This document shows, piece by piece, positions 52,264-61,796 of a stretch of DNA of 64,000 bases. The notes under the pieces were generated by a model that ran no database searches, was not told the origin of the DNA, and saw only the letters and a list, made by a program, of their open reading frames with translations. The stretch covers positions 1 through 64,000 of the forward strand of contig JAOYTL010000022.1 of assembly GCA_025846845.1 (NCBI GenBank), in the 5' to 3' direction. Source of the stretch: Alloboseaceae bacterium BT-24-1. Lineage in GTDB: Bacteria > Pseudomonadota > Alphaproteobacteria > Rhizobiales > Beijerinckiaceae. Positions within the stretch are counted from its first letter, which is position 1; each line of letters opens with the position of its first letter. The translations under genes and the position numbers were made by a program.

Positions 52264-54825
52264 TCAGCTTCTCGGTTTCAGGTTCTCCGGGTCGTAGAGC
52301 GACTTGTAACCGACTGCGGCCACTTCCACGGGGTAACCCTCGCCGAAATACTCGACCGCCAGCTTGCGGCCCGTCTGGCAGTAGCTCCTAGGCAGATAGG
52401 CGAGCGCGATGTTCTTGCCGATCGTTGGCCCGTAGACGATCGAGGTCGTGAAGGAGCGGCGGCCGAGCTCATCAACGAGCGTCTCTCCAGTTTCCGGATC
52501 GAGCACCGGCAGGATGCCGACCGGATAACGCGTGACGCCCGTGCGGTCGACGCTCCCGGTGAGCACCAGGGTGCACAGCATCGCCGGCTGCTGTTCGCGC
52601 GCGCGATATTCAAGATGCTTGGCCTTGCCGCGGAAATCGGCCTCCTTGACCTTCGGCCGCGCGAGATCCGCTTCGAGGAGGTTGTACTCTGTCAGCAGAT
52701 CGGCGTTTTGTAGGCGCAGGCTCTTTTCCAGCCGGCGGCTGTTCGCGTAGGTCTCGACGCCGACCGCGATGACGCCCGTGAGGCGCAGCGCGTCCCAGAC
52801 AGCCAAGCCATCTTCATACGCCATGTGCAGTTCCCAGCCCTGCTCGCCGACATAGGAAATACGGAACGCTGTGACCGCCTTGCCGGCGATCCTGATCGGC
52901 CTGATCGCTGCGAAGGGGAAGTTCTCAAGCAGGAGAGCGTCCGGGTCCGCCACGACCTTCTGCAGGTTCGCCCGCGCATTCGGTCCCCAGATGCCGATGG
53001 TGACGTATTCCTCGCTAATGTCGGTGATGGTGACGTCGAAGCCCTTGTCCTGGGCGGCGCGGCACATGTAGTGGAAATCGCGGGGGCCGGCGTCGGCACC
53101 GTTGATCATGCGGCAGCGATCGGCCATGCGGATCACGGTGAAGTCGGCTCGCACCATGCCCTCATCATCGAGGAAATGCGTGTAGATGCCCTTGCCGATA
53201 TTGGTGTCCCCGCCAATCTTTGCCGCGCAGAGCCACTCCATCAGCTCAACATGGTCGGGGCCTTCGATGTCGCAGATATGGAAGTGCGACAGGTTAACGA
53301 TGCCGCAATTCTCGCTCAGCTCGAGATGCTCGGCATTTGACACGCGCCAGAAATGGCGGTTGTCCCATTCGTTCTCGCGCACCGGCACGCGGTCGCCGTA
53401 TTTCTCCAGGAGATGCTCGTTCGCGGCGTAGCCATGAGCACGCTCCCAGCCGCCCAACTCCATGAAGTAACCGCCGAGCTCCTTCTCGCGCTCATAGAAG
53501 GGCGAGCGACGGATGCCGCGGCCGCCCGCGAACGGTTCGCGCGGGTGAACTGGCGGATTGTAGATCTTCATCGCCGTCTCGATGCAGCGCTCCTCAATGT
53601 ATTTCTCCTGGAGCTGGAATGCGTTGAAGCGGGCGAAATCGATCCGGCTATGGTCGATCGCCGTGCGCCCGTCAGTCATCCAGTCGGCGATGAGCTTACC
53701 CATACCGGGGCCATCCTTGACCCAAATGCCGACGGCGTACCAAAGGCCCCTCACCTTCTGGCTTTCGCCCATGGACGGGCCGCCATCGGTCGTCGTCTGG
53801 AGCAGGCCGTTGAAGGAATGGCCCTCGTTGTAGCCGAGCTCGCCGAGGATCGGCGTGAGCTCGATCGCTCGCTCCAGCGGCGCGAGGATCTGCTCCATGT
53901 CGAGGTCGCGCTGGGAAGGCGACAGCCGCGCCTCCTCCTTCTCCAGCAGCTCGCGCGGGTGCACGAGGCGCGGATTGGTCTCCTCGTAATAGCCCCATTC
54001 GATCTGGCCACCCTCGGCCGTCTTCGGATCGCCGGTATCGCGCATATAGGCGGAGTTGCCCTGATCGCGCAGCAGCGGCCAGCCGATCTCGACCCCGGTG
54101 CCAGCGAACTTGTCGTATGGGCCAAAGAAGGTCAGCGGATGGTCCACCGGCATCACGGGCAGATCCTCGCCCGCCATCTCTGCAATCAGGCGGCCCCATA
54201 GGCCGGCGCAGACGACAACGTGGTCGGCATGGATGGTACCGCGCTCGGTCACAACGCCCTTGATGCGGCCCTCCTCGATCACCAGCGATGTCGCAGAGGT
54301 GTTGGCGAAGGCCTGCAGCTTGCCAGCGGCGACAGCTTGGTCGACGAGCTTGCCCGCCACGGTCTGCGAGCGCGGAATGACGAGGCCGGCATCGGGGTCC
54401 CAGAGACCGCCCTGGACGAGGTTCTCCTCGATGAGCGGGAACTTCTGCTTGATTTCGGCCGGCTCGACCAGCCTCGCCCGCGTTCCGAATGCCTTGGCCG
54501 AGGCAACCTTGCGCTTGATCTCCTCCATACGCGCATCGTCGCCGATGCGCGCCACCTCAAGGCCGCCGATCCGGGCGTAGTGCCCCATCCTCTCGAAGAA
54601 ATCGATCGAATAGAGCGTCGTCCAGCAGCTCAGGAAATCATGGCTCGTCGCATAGCAGAAGTCGGAGGCATGCGCCGTCGACCCGATATCTGTCGGGATG
54701 CCGGACTTGTCGATGCCGACGATGTCGTCCCAGCCGCGCTCGATCAGATGGTGGGCGATCGACGCGCCAACGATGCCGCCCAGACCGACGATGACGACCC
54801 TGGCCCGACCGGGAAATGCTGACAT
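52264..54825 (-). CDS. dimethylglycine-dehydrogenase-like FAD/GcvT fusion enzyme
   Basis: The 853-residue protein has an N-terminal FAD oxidase domain (VVIVGLGGIVGASIAHHLIERG, modified from the usual GxGxxG) and a C-terminal aminomethyltransferase (GcvT) domain with FHICDIEGPDHVELMEWLCA and ISYVGEQGWELHM. This design oxidises N-methyl groups and passes the carbon to tetrahydrofolate. The position next to EtfAB, FolD and PurU and the sarcosine oxidase genes supports dimethylglycine or a related methylamine. Electrons would go to the encoded ETF. It closes the leftward operon. Confidence 0.85.
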   Translation of the reverse strand: MSAFPGRARVVIVGLGGIVGASIAHHLIERGWDDIVGIDKSGIPTDIGSTAHASDFCYATSHDFLSCWTTLYSIDFFERMGHYARIGGLEVARIGDDARMEEIKRKVASAKAFGTRARLVEPAEIKQKFPLIEENLVQGGLWDPDAGLVIPRSQTVAGKLVDQAVAAGKLQAFANTSATSLVIEEGRIKGVVTERGTIHADHVVVCAGLWGRLIAEMAGEDLPVMPVDHPLTFFGPYDKFAGTGVEIGWPLLRDQGNSAYMRDTGDPKTAEGGQIEWGYYEETNPRLVHPRELLEKEEARLSPSQRDLDMEQILAPLERAIELTPILGELGYNEGHSFNGLLQTTTDGGPSMGESQKVRGLWYAVGIWVKDGPGMGKLIADWMTDGRTAIDHSRIDFARFNAFQLQEKYIEERCIETAMKIYNPPVHPREPFAGGRGIRRSPFYEREKELGGYFMELGGWERAHGYAANEHLLEKYGDRVPVRENEWDNRHFWRVSNAEHLELSENCGIVNLSHFHICDIEGPDHVELMEWLCAAKIGGDTNIGKGIYTHFLDDEGMVRADFTVIRMADRCRMINGADAGPRDFHYMCRAAQDKGFDVTITDISEEYVTIGIWGPNARANLQKVVADPDALLLENFPFAAIRPIRIAGKAVTAFRISYVGEQGWELHMAYEDGLAVWDALRLTGVIAVGVETYANSRRLEKSLRLQNADLLTEYNLLEADLARPKVKEADFRGKAKHLEYRAREQQPAMLCTLVLTGSVDRTGVTRYPVGILPVLDPETGETLVDELGRRSFTTSIVYGPTIGKNIALAYLPRSYCQTGRKLAVEYFGEGYPVEVAAVGYKSLYDPENLKPRS

Positions 54826-54982
54826 GTCTTCACTCCTTCTCTGGAGAGATTGTAGTCAATCTGATGGCGCGCGCTCTGGCAGTTTTGCGACAAAACAGGT
54901 CCGGCCCATGCCTGAATCGTGACAGTTCGGTCCTACTCCGCGACCAGCGCCGCCTCGTGGCCCGACGGAGCCGGGCGATAGG

Positions 54983-55867
54983 CTACCAAAGGCGGGGCGG
55001 GGCGAAGCCTTTGCGAAGATGCGCCGCGATCAGGGTGTTGTGCATCAGGCTCATGATCGTCATCGGCCCCACGCCGCCGGGGACGGGCGTAATGGCGCCA
55101 GCGCTACGCGCGGCACTGGCGAATTCGACATCGCCGACCAAAATCGCCCTGCCGTTCCGTACCACCCGGCTGGTGCCCACATCGATGACCGTCGCCCCAG
55201 GCTTGATCCAAGTCCCCTTGATCATCTCGGCCTGACCCATGGCGGCGACGACGACATCGGCCCGGCGGACCTTCTCCGCCAGACCCTTCGTGCGGGAATG
55301 CGCGATCATGACCGTGCAGTTCTCGGCCAGGAGCAGTTGTGCCATCGGCTTGCCAACCAGGATGGATCGCCCAACCACGATGGCGTCGAGACCGGCCAGG
55401 GAGCCCAGCACCGATCGCAGCAGCATCAGGCAACCCAGCGGCGTGCACGAGACGAGGCCCGGCAGGCCCGATGCGAGCCGGCCGGCGCTGACGGGATGCA
55501 ACCCGTCGACATCCTTGGCGGGGTCGATCGCCGAGATCACGGCCAGTGAATCGAGCTGGGCCGGCAGCGGAAGCTGGACGAGGATGCCATCGACCCGGTT
55601 ATCGGCATTGAGCTCGGCGATCAGACTGAGCAGTTCCTCCTGCCCTGCGCTCTCGGGCAGCACGTGCTCAAAGCTGTCCATCCCGAGCTTGCGAGCCATC
55701 TTGCCCTTGCTGCGCACATAGACCTCGCTTGCCGCATCGTTACCGACCAGGACGACCGCGAGCCCGGGCGCACGCCCTGTCTGCGCAGCAAAAGCGGGAA
55801 GGGAGGCAGCTATCCGCTCACCAAGGCTGTTGGCATGGGCTTTTCCATCGATCAGCCTCGCACACAT
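54983..55867 (-). CDS. folD: bifunctional methylenetetrahydrofolate dehydrogenase/cyclohydrolase FolD
   Basis: The 294-residue protein has all FolD markers: YVRSKGKMARKLGM with the catalytic Lys, VDGILVQLPLP, DVDGLHPVSAGRL and the late PGGVGPMT. It turns methylene-THF into formyl-THF. In this operon it would process the one-carbon unit released by the demethylating enzyme; it is probably a second folD beside a housekeeping one elsewhere. The inner ATG at 55867 is chosen because family alignment begins at MCARLIDGKA. Confidence 0.88.
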   Translation of the reverse strand: MCARLIDGKAHANSLGERIAASLPAFAAQTGRAPGLAVVLVGNDAASEVYVRSKGKMARKLGMDSFEHVLPESAGQEELLSLIAELNADNRVDGILVQLPLPAQLDSLAVISAIDPAKDVDGLHPVSAGRLASGLPGLVSCTPLGCLMLLRSVLGSLAGLDAIVVGRSILVGKPMAQLLLAENCTVMIAHSRTKGLAEKVRRADVVVAAMGQAEMIKGTWIKPGATVIDVGTSRVVRNGRAILVGDVEFASAARSAGAITPVPGGVGPMTIMSLMHNTLIAAHLRKGFAPPRLW

Positions 55868-56004
55868 CGCGCGCGCTCTCTCTCTTCGCAATTCGACGGA
55901 AATTCTGGCGTTCGTTCTCGCCCGCCGCACAAGCTGGCGCTCACGCTCTCCGCACGGGCGCACGAAGTGGAAGGCCTCGCCAGCTGCGGCAGATTGATGA
56001 GATT

Positions 56005-56027
56005 CCCCGCCGAAGGCACGGGCGGGG
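56005..56027 (+). terminator. intrinsic-terminator-like hairpin on the rightward strand
   Basis: Arms CCCCGCC and GGCGGGG with a nine-base loop are followed rightward by TTTTCTTT. It has the form of a rho-independent terminator in the direction opposite to the purU and folD genes. The T-run is on the wrong side for the leftward operon, so it may protect the operon from antisense transcription or be a relic. Confidence 0.5.
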
Positions 56028-56065
56028 TTTTCTTTCCGCCATGCCGCTCCGGTCGAGGCCGGGCC

Positions 56066-56923
56066 TCACGGGGTGAACACAACAGTGCGGTGATTGTTGA
56101 GCATCACCCGCCCCTCGAGATGATATTTGACCGCCCTGGCAAGGACCCGCGCTTCGATGTCGCGACCGGTCGCGACGAAATCGTCGGTGGTCAGAGCGTG
56201 GCTGACGCGCTCGGTTTCCTGCTCGATGATCGGCCCTTCGTCGAGATCGGCCGTCACGTAATGCGCCGTGGCCCCGATAAGCTTTACCCCGCGCTCGTGG
56301 GCCTGGTGATAGGGCTTGGCCCCCTTGAAGCTCGGCAGGAACGAATGGTGGATGTTGATGATCATGCCGAAGAGGCGGTTCGACAGCTCGTTCGAGAGAA
56401 CCTGCATGTAGCGCGCCAGGACGACCAGTTCAGCGCCGGTTTCCTTCACCAGCTCGACGAGCTTTTCCTCCTGCTCGGCCTTGTTGTCCTTCGCGACCTT
56501 CCAGGAATGATAGGGAATTCCCTCATGCTCCGCCGCGCGCCTGGAATCCTCGTGGTTCGAGACGATCGCGACGACGTCGGCATTCAGCCAGCCAACCTTG
56601 CTCTGGTAGAGAAGGTGCAGCATGGCATGGTCGAATTTCGAGACCATGATGATGATCTTTGGCTTGCGGGAGAGGTCCTCGACCTTCAGCTTCATGTCGA
56701 ACCGGTCGATCGATGGCTTCAGCGCCAGTTCCAGCGCCTCGCGGTCAACGTCCGAAGGCGTGCTGAATGCGATCCGCAGGAAGAACTGGTTGGTCTGGCG
56801 GTCCCAGAACTGGTTCGATTCGACGATGTTGGCCCCGCGGGAGGCCAGGGCCGTGGTCACGGCGGCAACGATTCCGGGCTTGTCGTGACAGCTCAGCTTC
56901 AGGATATACGCATTCTCACTCAT
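56066..56923 (-). CDS. purU: formyltetrahydrofolate deformylase PurU
   Basis: The 285-residue enzyme has an N-terminal ACT domain (LKLSCHDKPGIVAAVTTALA) and a formyltransferase-fold catalytic domain with the motif INIHHSFLPSFKGAKPY and the DLDEGPIIEQ segment. It hydrolyses 10-formyl-THF to formate and free THF. With FolD it recycles folate when much one-carbon flux enters from methyl groups, which fits the demethylation genes around it. Confidence 0.9.
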   Translation of the reverse strand: MSENAYILKLSCHDKPGIVAAVTTALASRGANIVESNQFWDRQTNQFFLRIAFSTPSDVDREALELALKPSIDRFDMKLKVEDLSRKPKIIIMVSKFDHAMLHLLYQSKVGWLNADVVAIVSNHEDSRRAAEHEGIPYHSWKVAKDNKAEQEEKLVELVKETGAELVVLARYMQVLSNELSNRLFGMIINIHHSFLPSFKGAKPYHQAHERGVKLIGATAHYVTADLDEGPIIEQETERVSHALTTDDFVATGRDIEARVLARAVKYHLEGRVMLNNHRTVVFTP

Positions 56924-56960
56924 GGCCGGTCCTTCCTGCCTTCGCCTCTGTGCGGGCGTG

Positions 56961-57896
56961 TCAAAGCTGCCGCTCCAGTTCGGGGAGCAGCTCGAAGATG
57001 TCGCCGACCAGACCGTAATCGGCGACCTGGAAGATTGGCGCCTCTTCGTCCTTGTTGATCGCGACGATGACCTTCGAATCCTTCATGCCCGCCAGGTGCT
57101 GGATGGCGCCGGATATTCCGCAGGCGATGTAGAGAGCAGGCGCGACCACCTTCCCGGTCTGGCCGACCTGCCAATCGTTCGGCGCATAGCCGGCGTCGAC
57201 TGCGGCGCGGGAAGCGCCGACGGCCGCTCCGAGCTTGTCAGCGACCGGCAGGATGATTTCGTGGAACTTCTCCTGCGAGCCGAGGGCCCGCCCGCCGGAG
57301 ACGACGATCTTGGCCGAGCTCAATTCCGGACGATCGCTCGTCGACAGCCGGTTCTCGACGAAGAAGGAGAGCCCGGAGCCGGCGGCGTCCGCGTTCACCG
57401 CCACGATCGCCGCGGCGGCATTCACGGAAGCCGCGGCGACGAAGCCGGCGGTCCGCACGGTGACGACCTTCTTCGCATCGGTCGACTGGACCGTCTGCAG
57501 CGCGTTGCCGGCGTAGATCGGACGCTTGAAGGTATCGGGCGCGACGACTTCGACGATCTCCGAAACTTGCATTACGTCGATGAGCGCGGCAACGCGCGGG
57601 AGCACGTTCTTGCCGCTCGTCGTCGCCGCCGCGACAATCGCGTCATAGCCGTCGCTCAGCGCCACGATCAGGTTGGCAACCGGCTCGGCGAGGCGATGCT
57701 CGAAGGCGTCGCCCTCGGCGAGCAGCACTTTCCGCACGCCCGTGAGCCGTGCCGCTGCCTCAGCGACGGCACCGGCCGCCTTGCCGGCGATGAGAATGTC
57801 GACCTCGCTCCCGATCCTGGACGCGGCCGTCAGGGCCCTGGCTGTCTGGTCGGAAAGCGCGGCGTTGTCGTGTTCGGCGAAGAGGAGAATGGCCAT
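56961..57896 (-). CDS. etfA: electron transfer flavoprotein alpha subunit
   Basis: The 311-residue FixB/EtfA protein has the FAD-binding C-terminal segment with VVSGGRALGSQEKFHEIILP, VGASRAAVDAGYAPNDWQVG and LYIACGISGAIQHLAGMKDS. With EtfB it carries electrons from flavin dehydrogenases to the quinone pool. Dedicated etf genes next to N-methyl dehydrogenases are known from glycine betaine and dimethylglycine catabolism. It starts 20 bases after etfB. Confidence 0.9.
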   Translation of the reverse strand: MAILLFAEHDNAALSDQTARALTAASRIGSEVDILIAGKAAGAVAEAAARLTGVRKVLLAEGDAFEHRLAEPVANLIVALSDGYDAIVAAATTSGKNVLPRVAALIDVMQVSEIVEVVAPDTFKRPIYAGNALQTVQSTDAKKVVTVRTAGFVAAASVNAAAAIVAVNADAAGSGLSFFVENRLSTSDRPELSSAKIVVSGGRALGSQEKFHEIILPVADKLGAAVGASRAAVDAGYAPNDWQVGQTGKVVAPALYIACGISGAIQHLAGMKDSKVIVAINKDEEAPIFQVADYGLVGDIFELLPELERQL

Positions 57897-57916
57897 CTCG
57901 GAGGTCCCGATCCCTG

Positions 57917-58666
57917 TCAGAGCACGCCGGCTTCGTTCTTGAGCTTATCGAGCAGTTCAGCGACACCACCGACCTTGATCCCGGCCTTGCGCACGCTCGG
58001 CTCCTCGGTCCTCAGCACCTTGAGCCTGGGCTCGATATTCACGCCGTAATCGGCGGGGCTCCTTTCATCGAGCGGCTTCTTTTTGGCTTTCATGATGTTC
58101 GGAAGCGAAGCGTAGCGCGGCTCGTTGAGACGCAGATCGGTGGTGATCACCGTCGGGAGCCCGACCTCGATCACCTGGAGGCCGCCATCGACCTCGCGCG
58201 TGACCCTGGCTCTGTGGGCATCCAGCTCGATCTTCGAAGCGAAGGTCGCCTGCGACCAGCCGAGCAGCGCCGAGAGCATCTGCCCCGTCTGGTTAGCGTC
58301 GTCGTCGATCGCCTGCTTGCCGAGGATGACCAGCAAGGGCACCTCGGCCTCCACGATCCCCTTGAGCAGCTTGGCGACGGCCAGCGGCTCGACTGCGTCG
58401 TCGGCCCTGACGAGGATGGCCCGGTCGGCCCCCATGGCGAGAGCGGTCCGCAAGGTCTCCTGCGCCTGGGCCGAACCGACCGACACGACCACGATCTCGT
58501 CGACCTTGCCGGCCTCCTTGAGGCGAATCGCTTCCTCGACCGCGATCTCGTCGAACGGATTCATCGACATCTTCGCGTTCGCGAGTTCGACTCCTGAACC
58601 GTCCGACTTCACCCGGATCTTGACGTTGTGGTCGACGACGCGCTTCACGGGCACTAGGGCTTTCAT
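57917..58666 (-). CDS. etfB: electron transfer flavoprotein beta subunit
   Basis: The 249-residue FixA/EtfB protein begins MKALVPVKRVVDHNVKIRVK, has the family signature region VKLLKGIVEAEVPLLVILGK-like and REVDGGLQVIEVGLPTVITT. It pairs with the following EtfA. It is the first gene of the leftward etfBA-purU-folD-demethylase operon and is divergent from the AraC-type regulator. Confidence 0.9.
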   Translation of the reverse strand: MKALVPVKRVVDHNVKIRVKSDGSGVELANAKMSMNPFDEIAVEEAIRLKEAGKVDEIVVVSVGSAQAQETLRTALAMGADRAILVRADDAVEPLAVAKLLKGIVEAEVPLLVILGKQAIDDDANQTGQMLSALLGWSQATFASKIELDAHRARVTREVDGGLQVIEVGLPTVITTDLRLNEPRYASLPNIMKAKKKPLDERSPADYGVNIEPRLKVLRTEEPSVRKAGIKVGGVAELLDKLKNEAGVL

Positions 58667-59065
58667 GCGCGATCCTCTTTAATTTGCGAGCAGGATTGGT
58701 GCTGTGCATTCAACTCCGGAACTGCCCTCGATGTGGGCCGCGTCCGGAGAACGTCGCCGAAGGCGCCGCACGCAACCGGACCGTCGCCGCACGTCGCTGC
58801 AGCCCGGCGGAAAGTGTTCTCGACAACGACGCCGCCCTTAGCCTCTCGTCTCTCCGGCTTGCGACCGGCGCCAATATTATGCTGCTGCCCGAAGCGTCCG
58901 GTTCGCAAAGGTCCGGTAGCGAGCGACCGCAACGAGGCACACCGCAATCTCACCTACCGTGCGGGGGAATATTGCGACATTTGCAGGCGCGGAACAGAAT
59001 GTTTGCGTCATAAAAGGATTATCGCTACGACATTGCGAGCCCAGCGACACGATTGGGAGGGAACG
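58667..59065. promoter_or_regulatory. divergent control region between etfB and the GbdR-like gene
   Basis: This 399-base region holds the promoters of both operons. At 58994-59010 lies ACAGAATGTTTGCGTCA, which also occurs, inverted, at 60458-60474 upstream of soxB. A shared site in both promoters suggests the GbdR-like regulator binds it. GC-rich sequence covers 58700-58930 with no further element recognised. Confidence 0.6.
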
Positions 59066-60148
59066 ATGACAGCCAGCGGACGAGATGGCGGAACCGCGCC
59101 TTACCGCCAGGATGCACGGGCCCTACGGTCGAGACAGGGCAAGCCTCGCCTATCGGTAGGATTCATCCTCGCCAAGCGCTTCACCTTGTGCGCATTCGCT
59201 AACTTCGTCGACGTTCTGAGGCTTGCCGCTGACGAGGGTGATCGGAGCAGGCCGATCATGTGCGAGTGGAGCGTTCTTTCCGACACGCTGGATGTTATGC
59301 CTTCGAGTTGCGGCATCACCATCCAGCCAACGGAAAGGCTGGGCGATCCGACGAAATTCGACTACATCGTGGTCATCGGCGGTCTCATCGAAGAGATTCC
59401 GAATATCAGCACCGCTTACACGCAGTATCTGCAGCAGGCTGCGGCGGCCGGTGTACCGCTCGCCGGCGTGTGTACGGGAGCCTTCATTCTCCATCGCGCC
59501 GGGCTCATGGACGGATATCGTTGTTGCGTTAGCTGGTTCCACTATACGGACTTCCTTGAGCAGTTCGACGGCCTCAATCCGGTCTCAGACCAGATCTTCG
59601 TCGTCGACCGGAACCGGCTCACCTGCTCGGGCGGCGCGAGCTCCGCCCATCTTGCTGCCTATTTGGTCGAAAAACATGTCGGCCGCGCACAGGCCAGCAA
59701 GAGCCTGCACATCATGATTATCGACGATGCCTTGCAGCCGGAGAAGCCCCAGCCCGGCATTCCGCTCGATCTCAAGACGCAGGATCCGATGGTGAAGCGG
59801 GCGCTTCTCATCATGCAGCAGCATATCGATACTCCGCTCTCGGTGACGGAGGTCGCCCGCCGGATGGGTAACAGCAAGCGCCAGCTCGAAAGGCATTTTC
59901 GAGCGGCGCTCGGCAGTTCTCCGCAGGCTGCCTTCCTCGGTTTGCGCCTGTCGTTCGCGCGCCATCTCGTTGAAACCACGGAGAAATCGATCGCCGCGAT
60001 CGCCGTGGCGTGCGGCTTCTGCGATTCCTCGCATCTCAGCCGTATGTTTCGGCGCCGCTTCGACCATACACCGCACGAGCTTCGCAGGTCGCGGCCAGAC
60101 GAGCAGGCTCGCCCGTGCGATACACTCGAAATACCCATCCACGCCTGA
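59066..60148 (+). CDS. GlxA/GbdR-type AraC family regulator
   Basis: The 360-residue regulator has an N-terminal DJ-1/PfpI-like domain (YIVVIGGLIEEIP; AGVCTGAFILHRAGL with the Cys nucleophile elbow) and a C-terminal AraC DNA-binding domain (LSVTEVARRMGNSKRQLERH, FCDSSHLSRMFRRRF). GbdR of Pseudomonas has this layout and activates glycine betaine, dimethylglycine and sarcosine genes. The neighbours here are exactly such genes. GGGAGG precedes the ATG by five bases. Confidence 0.85.
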   Translation: MTASGRDGGTAPYRQDARALRSRQGKPRLSVGFILAKRFTLCAFANFVDVLRLAADEGDRSRPIMCEWSVLSDTLDVMPSSCGITIQPTERLGDPTKFDYIVVIGGLIEEIPNISTAYTQYLQQAAAAGVPLAGVCTGAFILHRAGLMDGYRCCVSWFHYTDFLEQFDGLNPVSDQIFVVDRNRLTCSGGASSAHLAAYLVEKHVGRAQASKSLHIMIIDDALQPEKPQPGIPLDLKTQDPMVKRALLIMQQHIDTPLSVTEVARRMGNSKRQLERHFRAALGSSPQAAFLGLRLSFARHLVETTEKSIAAIAVACGFCDSSHLSRMFRRRFDHTPHELRRSRPDEQARPCDTLEIPIHA

Positions 60149-60529
60149 ACGCTGCCGGCCAGGGCCGCAAGTAGGTCCTGTTTGAGCCTCTGCGTCCTGC
60201 AGCGTCGAACGAGAACGGCCGGCGTCTTGCTTGCCGCGTAGGATGCAGACGGCAGAGGCCGGGAGAGCGATGTCCTTCGCCAGACTCAGGCAACGTCGAC
60301 GCTTAGATCTCAAGCGAGCATTGACCCGGCCAAACGAAGCCGCGGCCTGTCCCATACCGATGGGTCAGTAGTTTTTCATTGCGTCGGCACAATCGCGGCT
60401 CGCGAGGGATCCGCTCCGCCGGTCTCCGCAGCCCGTGTCGTTTAGTTGCAGCCGATTTGACGCAAACATTCTGTGCCGTTCGGGCAATGTCTTGATACTC
60501 CCGATGCCTGTCATCGTGCGGGGCGTGCA
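60149..60529 (+). promoter_or_regulatory. upstream region of the sarcosine oxidase operon
   Basis: The soxB start is preceded by TGACGCAAACATTCTGT (60458-60474), the reverse complement of the motif at 58994-59010. Its distance of 55 bases from the start codon fits an activator site. The remaining sequence shows no ORF or hairpin that I can support. Confidence 0.6.
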
Positions 60530-61783
60530 ATGAGCCATTTTTCCTTCTCGGCACTGCTGGCCAATGCACTGACCGGACACAAGAACTGGAAGCCTCAATG
60601 GCCGGATGCCGAGCCGAAGGCCGAGTACGACGTCGTCATCGTCGGCGCCGGCGGGCATGGCCTCGGCGCCGCATATTATCTCTCCAAGGAACACGACGTC
60701 GGCAAGGTGGCCGTGATCGAGAAGGGGTGGCTGGGTGGCGGAAACACCGGCCGCAACACCACGATCATTCGCTCGAACTATCTCTATGACGAAAGCGCGA
60801 TGCTGTACGAGCACGCGATGAAGCTGTGGGAAGGGCTCAGCCAGGAGCTCAACTACAACGTCATGTTCTCGCAGCGCGGCGTGATGATGCTGGCGCACAA
60901 CGTTCATGACGTGCAGAGCTTCAAGCGCCATATTTATTCGAACCGCCTCAACGGCATCGACAACGCATGGCTGACGCCGGAGCAGGCCAAGGATTTCTGT
61001 CCTCCGCTCAACATCGCGGCGAACGCGCGCTATCCGGTCATGGGTGCCGCCCTGCAGCGCCGCGGCGGTGTCGCTCGTCACGATGCCGTCGCCTGGGGCT
61101 ATGCACGCGGCGCCGCCGCGCGCGGCGTCGACATCATCCAGAACTGCCCGGTCACCGCCATCCGCCGCGACGCCTCGGGCAAGGTGATCGGCGTCGAGAC
61201 GGCGAAGGGCTTCATCAAGGCGAAGAAGGTGGCCGTCTCGGCGGCCGGCAACACCTCGGTGGTGATGGATACTGCGGGCGTGCGCCTGCCGCTCGAGAGC
61301 TACCCGCTCCAGGCCCTGGTCTCCGAGCCGGTCAAGCCGATCTTCCCTTGCGTGGTTATGTCCAACACCGTGCACGCCTATATTTCGCAATCGGACAAGG
61401 GTGAGTTGGTCATCGGCTCCGGCACGGATCAGTACGTCTCCTATAGCCAGCGCGGCGGCCTACCGCTGATCGAGCACACGGTTGCGGCGATCTGCGAGGT
61501 CTTCCCGATTTTCACCCGCATGCGCATGCTGCGCAAATGGGGCGGCATCGTCGACGTCACCCCTGACCGGTCGCCGATCCTCGGCAAGACGCCGGTGTCC
61601 GGACTCTACGTCAATTGCGGCTGGGGCACGGGCGGCTTCAAGGCGACGCCGGGCTCGGCCCATGTCTTCGCCCACACAATCGCCCGCGACGAACCGCATC
61701 CCATCAACGCGCCATTCACGCTGGAGCGCTTCACCACCGGCCGGCTGATCGACGAAGCGGCCGCCGCCGCCGTCGCCCATTGA
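60530..61783 (+). CDS. soxB: sarcosine oxidase beta subunit
   Basis: The 417-residue flavoprotein has the FAD motif VVIVGAGGHGLGAAYYLS, then IEKGWLGGGNTGRNTTIIRSNY, matching heterotetrameric sarcosine oxidase beta. The Asn-Thr-Thr region and the late DRSPILGKTPVSGLYVNCGW are also family-typical. It demethylates sarcosine to glycine, with the methyl group passing to THF through the alpha subunit. It lies 13 bases before soxD. Confidence 0.92.
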   Translation: MSHFSFSALLANALTGHKNWKPQWPDAEPKAEYDVVIVGAGGHGLGAAYYLSKEHDVGKVAVIEKGWLGGGNTGRNTTIIRSNYLYDESAMLYEHAMKLWEGLSQELNYNVMFSQRGVMMLAHNVHDVQSFKRHIYSNRLNGIDNAWLTPEQAKDFCPPLNIAANARYPVMGAALQRRGGVARHDAVAWGYARGAAARGVDIIQNCPVTAIRRDASGKVIGVETAKGFIKAKKVAVSAAGNTSVVMDTAGVRLPLESYPLQALVSEPVKPIFPCVVMSNTVHAYISQSDKGELVIGSGTDQYVSYSQRGGLPLIEHTVAAICEVFPIFTRMRMLRKWGGIVDVTPDRSPILGKTPVSGLYVNCGWGTGGFKATPGSAHVFAHTIARDEPHPINAPFTLERFTTGRLIDEAAAAAVAH

Positions 61784-61796
61784 CGGAGGGACGACT

